NCBI RefSeq assembly: GCF_042665195.1
Contig: NZ_JBHTBW010000008.1
Coordinates: 1 to 64,000, forward strand
Origin: Laceyella putida
Lineage (GTDB): Bacteria; Bacillota; Bacilli; Thermoactinomycetales; Thermoactinomycetaceae
DNA: 64,000 bases
Reading direction: 5' to 3'
The position numbers and the translations under genes are program-made. The notes under the pieces were generated by a model. The model worked only from the letters and a program-made list of their open reading frames with translations, did no database searches and was not told where the DNA came from. Of this stretch, positions 1-8,238 are shown piece by piece. Positions within the stretch are counted from its first letter, which is position 1, and each line of letters begins with the position of its first letter.

Positions 1-2
1 GT

Positions 3-71
3 TATGAAAAACGGGCGGTTTATTTTTGTGCTGCCATTACCTTGATTTCCTTGATCATGTGGCTCAATTAA
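3..71 (+). CDS. C-terminal end of a membrane protein (partial)
   Basis: An open frame enters from the left edge and stops at TAA 69-71. Its last 22 residues contain a hydrophobic stretch typical of a final membrane helix. It lies about 110 bp before the histidine kinase and could be the permease or sensor-partner gene of that system. Too little is present to name it. Confidence 0.35.
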   Translation, partial: YEKRAVYFCAAITLISLIMWLN

Positions 72-182
72 TCATTCACCAGACACGCCCTAGTCATAAT
101 TTATTTATGACCTGATTCACTTATAATAGAAGAAAAGAAATGTGATAATGTGTGTAGGGATTCAAGTGAAGGAGGGATCTTA

Positions 183-1434
183 ATGGATGGAATAAGAAGA
201 GAGTGGCATTGGTTTGATTGGATGACTGTTTCTATGCGCACTTTATTTTATCTTTATTTTTATTTATCAATGCATACTGATCCAGGAACATTGATTCCTC
301 TGAAAGGATATCCCTATTGGCTTTCATTAACAGGTCTCCCCTATGGATTTACACTGGGTTGGCTCATATTTTCTTTCTTTATTTCACACATTTTCTGGAA
401 CCCCAAGATTGTTCATCACATGTACGCGTATTGGGTCGAGATACTGGTAATCATCACCTTACTGATCTTTTGTTTTACAATCGACCTACGATTCTCACAC
501 TTACTTCCATTATATTGTTTGCAACTCGGCTTTATCGGACCGAAAAGAAATGTGACATGGAGCCTATCCTTGTTGCTTCTATTCATTATTATCATTGGCT
601 GGTATCAGAAAGAAGTCAATTTATATGCATACTTCTTTTTTTGGAATCTACTGCTTCATCACTTTCGGATATTCTTACGTTTTCCATCGCATGATCGACT
701 CTGAGCAACAAACAAAAAAATTGTTACTAGAAAATGAAGAACAGTATCGACTGATCCAAGAGAAAAACAAAGCGCTTGTCCAATATACAAAGCAAATTGA
801 GAAAATGGCGATTGTTGAAGAGCGAAACCGAATGGCGAGTGAACTTCATGATACCGTTGGTCATACATTCACCTCTGTCATCATGGGTATGGATGCCGTA
901 TCCTATTTGATCGAATCCTCTCCCGAAAAAGCAAAAGAAAAGCTAGATGTTTTACGAGAGGTAATGCGAAAGGGTTTAGAAGAAGTACGGCAAAACATTC
1001 ATCAAATCGCAGATGAAAAAACTTCTTCCCTGTCGATCCAGATGACTTTGTTAGCCAATGAATTTTCACTCCATACGGGAGCGCAAACGCGAATTGAGAT
1101 CAAAGGAAAAGAATACGAAGTCTCCAAACCCATCCGTTGGACGTTGATACGCTGCCTTCAGGAATCATTGACCAATGCGAAGCGGCATGGTCAAGCAATG
1201 ATGATTCAGGTGAAATTGCAGTTTTTACCACAGCGGATTCTATTAACCGTCTCAGATGATGGAGTGGGTGCAGAGGTAATCAAATATGGATTTGGATTAA
1301 CTACGATGAAAGAACGATTACGATCTCTTAACGGAGAGCTTCAGGTACAAGCAGAACCGGGAAAAGGAATGACAATCATTTGTTCCCTACCAATCGGAGG
1401 TGAAAATGAACATGCGACTACTACTAGTAGATGA
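183..1434 (+). pseudogene. Sensor histidine kinase (NarL/DesK-type), one-base frameshift
   Basis: The start ATG 183 follows GGAGGG. The first part encodes several membrane helices and runs in one frame until the T7 run at 636-642; the rest continues in the next frame. Dropping one T gives a smooth join from AYFFF into GIYCF. The second part has a coiled linker, a HisKA_3 dimerisation/phosphoacceptor segment with the H-box ELHDTVGH, and an HATPase domain with the N-box (ESLTNAKRHG) and G-boxes (DDGVGAE, GFGLTTMKERL). It would autophosphorylate and pass phosphate to the overlapping downstream regulator. The break is either a real inactivating slip or a homopolymer sequencing error; all catalytic motifs are otherwise intact. 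Confidence 0.8.
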
Positions 1435-2065
1435 TCAAGAGTTAATCAGGGAAAGTTTATCGATCGTATTAAATATGGAACCGGATATTGAAGTGGTTGG
1501 CCTTGCTGAAAATGGAGAAATTGCCGTGGAGCTTTGTGCATCGGAACAGCCTGATGTCGTCTTAATGGATATTCATATGCCCGTCATGAACGGTGTAGAG
1601 GCAACCAAACGCATTAAACAGCAATGGCCACACATTCGAGTCATCATTTTAACTACATTTCAAGAAGTTCAATATGTAGTCGATGCATTAAGCATAGGAG
1701 CAGAAGGATATCTATTAAAAGCGATTCATCCGAAAGATTTGGCGGCAGGGATTCGTTTGGTTTGGAAAGGAGAAACTCTGATTCCACAAGATATCGCAAA
1801 ACTACTGGTATCACAGATTAATATGAACTCCCTTACACCCGAAACAAACATCCCCAAGAAAGAGCGTACCAAATTCGGTCTAACCGAACGAGAGGTAGAG
1901 GTTTTACAATGCTTGGCTGACGGACTTCATAATAAAGAAATCGCCGAGAAATTATTTCTCTCTGAAGGAACCGTAAAAAATTATATCTCCAGTATCTACT
2001 CTAAATTAGATGTTCATGACCGCTTAAAAGCAGCTAAAAAAGCGCAAGAGAAAGGTGTTTTATAA
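1406..2065 (+). CDS. LuxR/NarL-family response regulator
   Basis: This is the partner regulator of the preceding kinase. An N-terminal receiver domain carries the acidic pocket (VDDQE) and the phospho-acceptor Asp in VVLMDIHMP, and a C-terminal LuxR-type helix-turn-helix contains LTEREVEVLQCLADG and the recognition helix SEGTVKNYISS. The gene overlaps the 3' end of the kinase gene, so translation is probably coupled. I take ATG 1406 because GGAGG ends five bases upstream; GTG 1400 and ATG 1412 are alternatives. Domain layout resembles LiaR/DesR regulators of envelope stress or membrane fluidity, but the signal cannot be read from the sequence. Confidence 0.9.
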   Translation: MNMRLLLVDDQELIRESLSIVLNMEPDIEVVGLAENGEIAVELCASEQPDVVLMDIHMPVMNGVEATKRIKQQWPHIRVIILTTFQEVQYVVDALSIGAEGYLLKAIHPKDLAAGIRLVWKGETLIPQDIAKLLVSQINMNSLTPETNIPKKERTKFGLTEREVEVLQCLADGLHNKEIAEKLFLSEGTVKNYISSIYSKLDVHDRLKAAKKAQEKGVL

Positions 2066-2203
2066 GTCCCTTTCACCTGTTTTTTTTAAAAGAATTCCTT
2101 GGTGCTAGTTCACCCACATATCGCCTATCCCTAAAAGGGATATCCTACCTCACTTTAAATGATGAAAGGAACATCAATTGAACTATCTGTATCTAAAATG
2201 TCA

Positions 2204-2320
2204 TCAAAACCGAATCATTTTCTCTTTCTTGATTTCCCTTTTTAGACTCTCGGATGCGATTTGTAATGTTTCTGCAAATAGTAAGACATCTTCTCTATTG
2301 CTAAGCATCACGGCAAACAT
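2204..2320 (-). CDS. Small ORF, possible gene remnant
   Basis: A 38-codon minus-strand frame beginning MFAVMLSNRED and ending in a basic helix has coding-like composition, and the frame stays open about ten codons further upstream before a stop. No convincing ribosome site precedes the ATG. It could be the tail of a decayed gene. I do not recognise it. Confidence 0.22.
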   Translation of the reverse strand: MFAVMLSNREDVLLFAETLQIASESLKREIKKEKMIRF

Positions 2321-2456
2321 TTCTTGATCGCTCTTTTTACATGATGATATTCACATCATATATATCACCATTGATTGTTTGCTCTGAAAGGGTTGGGCAC
2401 TGGCCCTGAAACCTCAAACAATAACAAGGGGTACCTATACCCCTCGGACAAAAATA

Positions 2457-2492
2457 AAACAGCCTCAGAAGTGAAAATTCTGGGGCTGTTTT
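2457..2492. terminator. Bidirectional Rho-independent terminator
   Basis: Inverted repeat AAACAGCCTCAGAA / TTCTGGGGCTGTTT with A-rich and T-rich flanks. It sits between the convergent response regulator and the alpha/beta hydrolase gene. Confidence 0.75.
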
Positions 2493-2515
2493 ATTTTTGT
2501 AGCTAAAGAGAACGA

Positions 2516-3298
2516 TCAGCCAATAAATTGTATCAATAGCTGGTTAAACTTGTTACGTTCTTCCCAGAAAGCGCCATGACCGCTGTATTGAAACGGGACA
2601 AGCTGTGAATTTCTTATTTTTTGATTTAGTTCCCGAGCTTGTGCAAATGGAATCACTTGGTCGTGAATGCCGTGAATGATTAAAGTAGGGACAAATATTT
2701 TTTGCAGATCAGCATCAAGCTTCTCATCTCTTAGTAAAATGATGATTGCCGCGGTTGACCAACCTGCTGCTTGTAATCCCAATTGAAAAAACCAGTCTGA
2801 GAATGGGCCGGTTATATACTGAAAGAAAAAGGTGTCTATGATTCCCCGCATCATCTTAGGTCGGTCATTTAATGCTTCAGTAAGGAGTTTATTAGCAGTT
2901 TCTTTTGTAAAGCCTATGGGAGCCGCAGCGTCTACAAGGACAAGTTTGGATACTCCGTAACCATTGTAACGGGCCATATAATGAATCGCAATCGCTCCAC
3001 CTGTGGAGTGACCCACGAGTGTGAAGTTGTCTAATTGAAGTGCACCAACTACAGTGCGTATGTCATCTGCCAATCGGTCATAATTGTAGCCACTCATTGG
3101 TTTATCCGACTTACCGAACCCTCTCCAGTCAATTCCTATACAGCGGTATCCCATTGTGGGAAGAACATCAAACTGATACTCAAACTGTTTATGGCTTAAC
3201 GGCCAACCATGTAAAAACACTATGGTCTTGCTGCCACCGGGGTTTATATCTTCCACATATATACTTACGCCTGGTTCTACACTAACAAAGTATCCCAC
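2516..3298 (-). CDS. Alpha/beta hydrolase (esterase / haloperoxidase-like)
   Basis: A 260-residue single-domain hydrolase. The nucleophile elbow GHSTGG places Ser98; Asp213 (GIHDQVIPF) and His241 (SGHGAF) complete the triad. The HGWP oxyanion segment near residue 30 and the DWRGFGKSDKP motif are typical of non-haem chloroperoxidase and arylesterase relatives, which usually act as esterases or peroxidases; the substrate is unknown. The start is GTG, chosen because GGAGG lies seven bases upstream. No signal peptide is seen, so it is cytoplasmic. The promoter region carries a dyad also found before the PepSY gene at 5.9 kb. Confidence 0.9.
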   Translation of the reverse strand: MGYFVSVEPGVSIYVEDINPGGSKTIVFLHGWPLSHKQFEYQFDVLPTMGYRCIGIDWRGFGKSDKPMSGYNYDRLADDIRTVVGALQLDNFTLVGHSTGGAIAIHYMARYNGYGVSKLVLVDAAAPIGFTKETANKLLTEALNDRPKMMRGIIDTFFFQYITGPFSDWFFQLGLQAAGWSTAAIIILLRDEKLDADLQKIFVPTLIIHGIHDQVIPFAQARELNQKIRNSQLVPFQYSGHGAFWEERNKFNQLLIQFIG

Positions 3299-3336
3299 GC
3301 CGATTCCTCCGTTTAATTAAAGTGGCATCAACAATA

Positions 3337-3370
3337 AGATACTTACCTATGTTTCCCTAGGTGAGTATCT
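3337..3370. promoter_or_regulatory. Dyad upstream of the alpha/beta hydrolase gene
   Basis: Arms AGATACTTACCTA and TAGGTGAGTATCT flank a short spacer about 40 bp before the GTG start. The right half, TTTCCCTAGGTGAGTAT, recurs with one mismatch upstream of the PepSY gene. The regulator is unknown. Confidence 0.5.
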
Positions 3371-3889
3371 ATTCTTTGCTTATACGCGATGGTGGCGGAT
3401 GCTTACAATATGAGCACCCTTTGCAACTTGCACAGGGTTCTTTTTTTGGTATTCTTTTTTAAGTATATAAAGCGCTTGCTAGTAAATTTACCAACGCTTT
3501 ATATCCATCTTTTTTCACTACAGTATATGGGGTTGGAAATTAAAAAGAACTCGGATTCTCCTCATACAGGAGGAAAATAATTGTTCATCATATTACAAAA
3601 AACCTTTTTCTTCCATAACCTTCTTCATGTTAACTCTTTTTCCTTAACTTGATGGGCATGTGTAGCAACCCCTGTATCTCCGCACTGGCTACCACCTGAT
3701 CCAACAAAAGAGCTAAGGCTATCCCACAAGACAAGTCCACTACATATTCCATGGTCGGTGAGCCTTTACGGCTCTTTAGTGTAGATATCCACTTCCACAA
3801 AAAGTTGAACAAATAGTTTTTAGTCTGACAATTTTAAATTATATGTCTACAATATTATATTAAGTCAATAGGTAATCGGTGGAAATGGA

Positions 3890-3921
3890 CAAAATAAAAA
3901 ACGAGCCAGATATGACTCGTT
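3890..3921 (-). terminator. Rho-independent terminator
   Basis: On the minus strand AACGAG...CTCGTT is followed by a T-rich tail. It would end transcription of the 128-residue hypothetical gene upstream. Confidence 0.7.
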
Positions 3922-4011
3922 GAGAGTGCTGACAAATCGTCGACAGTCCATTCCCCAACCGGTAACGGGCTTTTTTTTGATGACAAGATACCTTGCAGAT
4001 CCTTACCGGCG

Positions 4012-4398
4012 TCATTTCAGTCCCAGAATCATCCGAAGCAATTCGTCGCATTCCACACGGATAGACTCGTTAAGATAACGCTGTTCATAAACTTGGCCGC
4101 CGACCACAAATTTGACGCTGCGGCCGAGCGTGTCCTGCGTTACGGACAGAATTTCCGCGCCGTTGGCCTGCAAATCCTCTCTCATGGCTGTGAGGTCATC
4201 CCGGATCATTTGGATGACCGCATCCATAAATTGCGCAAAAATCCATCCGGTGTGCATCGGTTTGGTCAGCGGCTTGTCTTTTTCCAAAAAAGCGACGAGC
4301 AGCTCCAGACAGATGCATTGCCTGATATTCTCCTGAATCTCTTCAGGATCCACTTCTCCGTGCGGTTCAAGTATCGTATCGATCAATTTAACCACCAT
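4012..4398 (-). CDS. Hypothetical protein, 128 residues
   Basis: A soluble, acidic, mostly helical protein with a central segment rich in Met, Asp and Leu, and a C-terminal part containing VKFVVGGQVYEQRY. I do not recognise the family. An in-frame stop three codons before ATG 4398 limits the start, and no strong ribosome site precedes it, so the 5' end may be altered. A terminator follows. It stands alone between the hydrolase and PepSY genes and gives no functional hint. Confidence 0.55.
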   Translation of the reverse strand: MVVKLIDTILEPHGEVDPEEIQENIRQCICLELLVAFLEKDKPLTKPMHTGWIFAQFMDAVIQMIRDDLTAMREDLQANGAEILSVTQDTLGRSVKFVVGGQVYEQRYLNESIRVECDELLRMILGLK

Positions 4399-4523
4399 TT
4401 GCGATAATCATGAATGAAATCAGGTTCTAATATAAATCCATTCCGCAAATAACGCAAGAGGGTTCATCAATAAATAGGGATTTTTAGTTTTATTTGGAGT
4501 GTGTCTGATGCTTTTCACTTCCA

Positions 4524-5906
4524 TTACCCTACCCACTGTTTCACCTTTGGAATCTTTCTGACGACAAGAAAGTCCAACAAAAGCGCAATGATTAGAGAGA
4601 CACCGACGAGCGGAAACAACACACCAAGAGCAATAATAATGATTGCTACCCATCTCATCATTTTAAAGTTTTTCGGTAGAGATGGAGCACCTAATTTCCC
4701 TTGAGGTCTCCGTTTCCACCACATCACAAGCCCACTTCCGGCAACAGCAATTAATCCCAAGCATGTGACGAGTCCTAGAATTTGGTTGAAAAACCCAAAG
4801 TAATGTCCTTCATGTAACGCAATACCAATGGAAATCACTTTTGCTAAAGGACCATAATCTTTAAAGCGTAAGTCTGCCAGCACTTTTCCGCTGTATTGAT
4901 CGATATGGATAGTGGCTTGATTTTCTGGTTGATCTGGGTAGACAGAAACGGTATATACTCCTTTTTCTCCTTCAGGGAAGTTGATGTTATAACCTGGATA
5001 AACTTTCTTCTCTTCCGTAATTTTCATCACTTGTTCTACTGAAATCGGTTGAATTCCAGAAGATGAACTTGGAACAGGTAATTGTTCTGCTGCCCATGCT
5101 ACTTTGGCAACATCTTTTGTTGGAATCGTGGACTCAGGCTTGGCTCCCCACAGGAAAGGAGGATACCCTGTATGAGTAGCAGTAGCAACTCGATTAATCA
5201 TATCTCCCATCAAACCTGACCAAGGTAAGCCTGTAATAATGAGTAAAGCTACAAATGCAGATAACCAAAAGGCTGTTACGGCGTGCATGTCTCTCCAAAA
5301 CAAGCGTTTTCCTTTGGATAGACGAGGGATCAGGATTCCATACAATGCTTTTCGTTCGCGTGGCCACCAGAGATAAATACCTGTAATAAGAAGAATAATT
5401 GCCCAACAAGCAGCGAGTTCAACCAAGCGGTCCCCAACCGTTCCCACCATGAGTTCTCCGTGAAGTTTCTCAATTTTACCCATCAAACGATCTTCATCGT
5501 TTAGTTGTCCCACAATCTTGCCATCATAAGGATTCACAAAAACAGTAAAAGATTGTTTACTGTTTTGAACGCCTACTTGTGAGGTTCGATTTGCTTCAAA
5601 GCTAGGTTGATAGCTAGTAATAGTTCCCTTTGGATAAGCCTTCTTCACTTCTGCCAACTGTGCAGACGGTTGAACTTTCTGTTGTCCAGCTTGGATATAG
5701 TAAAAATCTTGGTACATCCAGTTTTCTATTTGTGTCTTAAATAGATAAATCGCTCCTGTAATCGACAACATGACGATAAATGGTGCAAAGATGATCCCTG
5801 CATAAAAGTGCCAACGCCAAATCGCACTATATAATTGTTTCACTTTCCCTTGCTCTTCTTTTGGATTCGATGGATGATCTTGCACTGTTTGAGCTGATGT
5901 AGCCAT
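4524..5906 (-). CDS. PepSY-associated transmembrane protein
   Basis: A 460-residue membrane protein of the PepSY_TM (PiuB-like) family. The order is: cytoplasmic N-terminus; TM helix near residues 35-55; extracytoplasmic PepSY-like segment; helices near 165-185 and 215-235; a second extracytoplasmic segment with a PepSY-type repeat (YPGYNINFPEGEKG); helices near 370-395 and 420-455. Conserved family His residues are seen in KLHGELM, RDMHAV and ALHEGHYFG. Relatives are linked to ferric-siderophore reduction or metal uptake, so an iron role is likely but inferred. ATG 5906 follows GGAGGG at ten bases. A 43-residue membrane peptide lies upstream on the same strand. Confidence 0.88.
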   Translation of the reverse strand: MATSAQTVQDHPSNPKEEQGKVKQLYSAIWRWHFYAGIIFAPFIVMLSITGAIYLFKTQIENWMYQDFYYIQAGQQKVQPSAQLAEVKKAYPKGTITSYQPSFEANRTSQVGVQNSKQSFTVFVNPYDGKIVGQLNDEDRLMGKIEKLHGELMVGTVGDRLVELAACWAIILLITGIYLWWPRERKALYGILIPRLSKGKRLFWRDMHAVTAFWLSAFVALLIITGLPWSGLMGDMINRVATATHTGYPPFLWGAKPESTIPTKDVAKVAWAAEQLPVPSSSSGIQPISVEQVMKITEEKKVYPGYNINFPEGEKGVYTVSVYPDQPENQATIHIDQYSGKVLADLRFKDYGPLAKVISIGIALHEGHYFGFFNQILGLVTCLGLIAVAGSGLVMWWKRRPQGKLGAPSLPKNFKMMRWVAIIIIALGVLFPLVGVSLIIALLLDFLVVRKIPKVKQWVG

Positions 5907-5937
5907 GAGTGAGTTTCCCTCCTTTGTCGAATTAATA

Positions 5938-5954
5938 TTTCCCTATGTGAGTAT
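5938..5954. promoter_or_regulatory. Shared half-site upstream of the PepSY gene
   Basis: TTTCCCTATGTGAGTAT matches 16 of 17 bases of the sequence in front of the alpha/beta hydrolase, in the same orientation and at a similar distance from the start. It is probably an operator or promoter element shared by the two units. Confidence 0.45.
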
Positions 5955-6046
5955 AGAATCTAATAGGAGAAAAGCCATGACTCTAAAGGGCTATTGTTTA
6001 TGTCTAAATTGTGAACTGCATAAGGGAAGCTGTTTCGATTAGTGAC

Positions 6047-6178
6047 TCACCTTGTAAAAAAAGCATGAACACCCTTTGGATATTGGTAGAGAACCAACAG
6101 TCCAAGTAACATCAAAAGGCTCGATAACGTAATAAACCATAAAGCTCGTTTTTCGTTTCGTTCTGTTTGAAAATTCAT
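6047..6178 (-). CDS. Small single-helix membrane protein, 43 residues
   Basis: ATG 6178 is preceded by GAGG at seven bases. The product has a charged N-terminus (QTERNEKRA), one hydrophobic helix (LSSLLMLLGLLVLYQY) and a short basic tail. It lies 140 bp upstream of the PepSY gene on the same strand and probably belongs to the same unit, perhaps as a partner subunit. No named family is recognised. Confidence 0.6.
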   Translation of the reverse strand: MNFQTERNEKRALWFITLSSLLMLLGLLVLYQYPKGVHAFFTR

Positions 6179-6610
6179 TTCTAAACCTCGTTCATTTTTC
6201 AGGTTGAATGATAAAATCTACTTTTACCCAATAGAAAAGCAAAAGAGTATCCAATAGCCCTTTTGCATCAAAATGTGAGTCAAGAGAAAATGGCTCTATT
6301 GAGCTATGGAGAAGATACCGGTTTTGATATAGAGTTAAAGAGACCCACATTCGTTGGAAATAACACGATCAACCACACTACGGAAAACTTTTTTACTCAC
6401 GACTCACAGAGAATAAATTCAGATTTTGATATGGCTGTGGGAACCCAAGATATATACCTTCCTTTTATTTCACCGGGACTCTATTCAAGAGTCTCTTTTT
6501 GATGAGTACTGTTCATAAAATGACACACTTCATAGCTCGATCGTTTGAAAGTCCAAGTCTTGTTACACTTGATTGTGGAACATAACAAAACCAGTTTGGA
6601 GAGAAGAACA
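6179..6610. other. Intergenic region without a convincing gene
   Basis: A 79-codon plus-strand frame (6263-6502) runs through the terminator hairpin at 6476-6500 and has unconvincing composition. I treat the region as promoter and leader sequence for the minus-strand small gene and the plus-strand lipoprotein remnant. Confidence 0.4.
6476..6500 (+). terminator. Rho-independent terminator
   Basis: GACTCT/AGAGTC stem with a five-base loop, then TCTTTTT. The transcript it ends is not identified. Confidence 0.55.
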
Positions 6611-6944
6611 ATGAAAAAGTAGCAGAGAAGTTTCCTGCTCTTGATGTCTTGTTCTTTTGTTGCTTTAGTTGGATGTAATTCCAGCAGTGTTGAAGGACTT
6701 TGCTAAGAAATACTCAGTTGATCTTCAAGCCTCTCATTATCTAACTGGTTACTCTTTTCAGCAAATCCAAGAGTTGGCCAAGAATAATTTTGGACAAGAA
6801 CTGACCAAGATGAAAAAGGGTGTTAAGCACGGAAGAAGCTTTTACGACATCGATGCATCCGGAAAAATTGCAAAGGAATTTGATGGAATTAAGCCGGAAT
6901 ATGATCACATGGTTCAAGAGATCCAGTCGATTCCTTCATCATAA
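6611..6944 (+). pseudogene. Broken small lipoprotein
   Basis: ATG 6611 has the ribosome site GGAGAG. Its frame reads through a signal peptide with the lipobox LVGC, but codon 4 is TAG, and shortly after the lipobox the frame shifts by one base into a second frame. That frame runs to 6944 and gives a helical mature part (KDFAKKYSVDLQASHYL). One nonsense and one frameshift lesion make this a pseudogene unless the sequence is in error. A terminator follows, and the second two-component system starts 90 bp downstream. No family is recognised. Confidence 0.65.
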
Positions 6945-6954
6945 AAGAATAAAA

Positions 6955-6995
6955 GAAGCCGAATTCTAGCCTCTGTGGGTTAGAAATCGGCTTTC
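6955..6995 (+). terminator. Terminator-like hairpin after the lipoprotein remnant
   Basis: GAAGCCGAATTCTAGCC pairs with GGGTTAGAAATCGGCTTTC; the T-tract is short. Confidence 0.55.
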
Positions 6996-7032
6996 TCACT
7001 TCGTAGACATCTATACACAAGGAGTGATAGAC

Positions 7033-7857
7033 ATGTCTGATAAACAAATTAAATGGTTGATTCTCATCATTCCCACCATTGTCATTGGACTATGGGAATA
7101 TGTGCGTCACGAATTTCTACTTTCTTATATTTCCATGGAGCTTGGAAACTGGTTATCACCTGTTATTGTCTTCTTTGTTACCATGACACTTCTCGTTCGA
7201 TTGTTTAGGAGATACGAACAGCTACAAGAGCAACTGAAAAAAGAGCGAGCAGAGAAAGCAGTATTACAAGAGCGAGAACGGATTGCCCGTGAGCTACATG
7301 ATGGAATTGCCCAATCTTTGTTCTTATGTTCAGTCCAAGTCAACCAAATGAAACAGAAGCAACCAAGTGATCAGGAATGGGAAGAGTTAGATAAAAGTTT
7401 ACGGCAAATTCATGAATATGTTCGTCACTCGATTTCCAATCTAAAAAGTACCCCTGCTCCCACTCCAACTATGGAGTGGAAGGTTCGTGTCCAAGAGTTG
7501 GTGGAGCAGTTTCGTTTAGATACTGGAGTTTCAGTAGCTCTACACTTGGAATTGGAAGAAACTGAGCTGACAGCCAAAGAAAAAATTGAACTGTTTGCTT
7601 GCATCCGGGAAGCATTAACAAATATCCAAAAACACGCCCATGCCACACAAGTCGCCATTATACTTCGTCCTACTGAATGCGGCTGGGTTTTGGAAGTCGA
7701 AGATAATGGCCAAGGATATGCTGGAAATCCGTTTCAACAACCTCATCGCTTTGGGCTGAGAATTATGCAGGAACGAATGAGTGAAATGAAAGCGACTTTA
7801 TCTTTTTCACGACAGCAAGGGAAAACGAAGTTAGTCATTCGCAAAGGAGACAGTTAA
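7033..7857 (+). CDS. Sensor histidine kinase, second LuxR-type system
   Basis: Two N-terminal membrane helices (about residues 8-25 and 38-58) lead through a coiled linker to HisKA_3 with the H-box ARELHDGIAQS, and then to an HATPase domain with the N-box EALTNIQKHAH, the G1 box EDNGQGY and RFGLRIMQERM. It has almost no extracellular loop, which suggests sensing within the membrane as in DesK/LiaS-type kinases. ATG 7033 follows AAGGAG at nine bases. Its stop abuts the ATG of the regulator gene. The partner is truncated, so this kinase may lack an output. Confidence 0.9.
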   Translation: MSDKQIKWLILIIPTIVIGLWEYVRHEFLLSYISMELGNWLSPVIVFFVTMTLLVRLFRRYEQLQEQLKKERAEKAVLQERERIARELHDGIAQSLFLCSVQVNQMKQKQPSDQEWEELDKSLRQIHEYVRHSISNLKSTPAPTPTMEWKVRVQELVEQFRLDTGVSVALHLELEETELTAKEKIELFACIREALTNIQKHAHATQVAIILRPTECGWVLEVEDNGQGYAGNPFQQPHRFGLRIMQERMSEMKATLSFSRQQGKTKLVIRKGDS

Positions 7858-8238
7858 ATGAATGTTCCGTATCGACTTGTGATCGGAGATGATCACGAAC
7901 ATGCTCGCAAAGCGATGCGAATGATTATAGAGAGTGATCCAGCTTTTGAAATCGTAGGAGAAGCTACAAATGGACAAGAAGTGATTCAACTGACTGAACA
8001 AACCATGCCTGATGTTATTTTGATGGATATTAACATGCCCATACTGAATGGTCTTCAAGCAACAGGGATTATTAAAGAGCGTTTTCCATATGTCAAAATC
8101 GTGATTGTAACTGTTTCGGATGACCCTTCAGATTTGTTTGAAGCCTTAAAAAAAGGGGCATCATGTGTTCGATTATACAGAAAATTGTTTAAGACGGAGT
8201 CACCTCTCTCAACCGCTAAAAGTTCCAATCCAATTTGA
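7858..8238 (+). pseudogene. Response regulator truncated after the receiver domain
   Basis: The receiver domain is normal from GDDHEHARKAM through the phospho-acceptor in VILMDINMP and VTVSDDPSDLF to EALKKGA, about residue 100. It then changes abruptly to an unrelated tail of about 25 residues, and the expected LuxR DNA-binding domain is absent. The break at about 8161 coincides with 27 bases that match, with three mismatches, part of the 406-bp IS element at 20.5 kb, so an insertion or recombination event probably removed the 3' half. A start with the ribosome site AAAGGAG directly follows the kinase stop. It is probably non-functional in transcription. Confidence 0.8.

Larger units (their letters stand above)
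2066..2515. other. Intergenic stretch between convergent genes
   Basis: No full-size gene is visible. It holds short hairpins (AGGGGTA/TACCCCT at 2427-2444), a possible 38-codon minus-strand remnant listed separately, and the terminator shared by the two converging transcription units. Confidence 0.5.
3299..4011. other. Long intergenic region with remnants
   Basis: No complete gene is seen. A plus-strand hairpin with a T7 tract lies at 3416-3447, an isolated AAGCGCTT palindrome at 3470-3477, and a minus-strand frame at 3630-3812 with RKGSPTMEYVV followed by a hydrophobic helix. That last pattern resembles Flp/TadE-type small pilin-like proteins but has no ATG start or ribosome site, so I regard it as a remnant. 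Confidence 0.4.

Noticed and set aside
6263..6502. 79-codon plus-strand ORF
   Set aside because: Runs through a terminator hairpin and has no convincing start signal.
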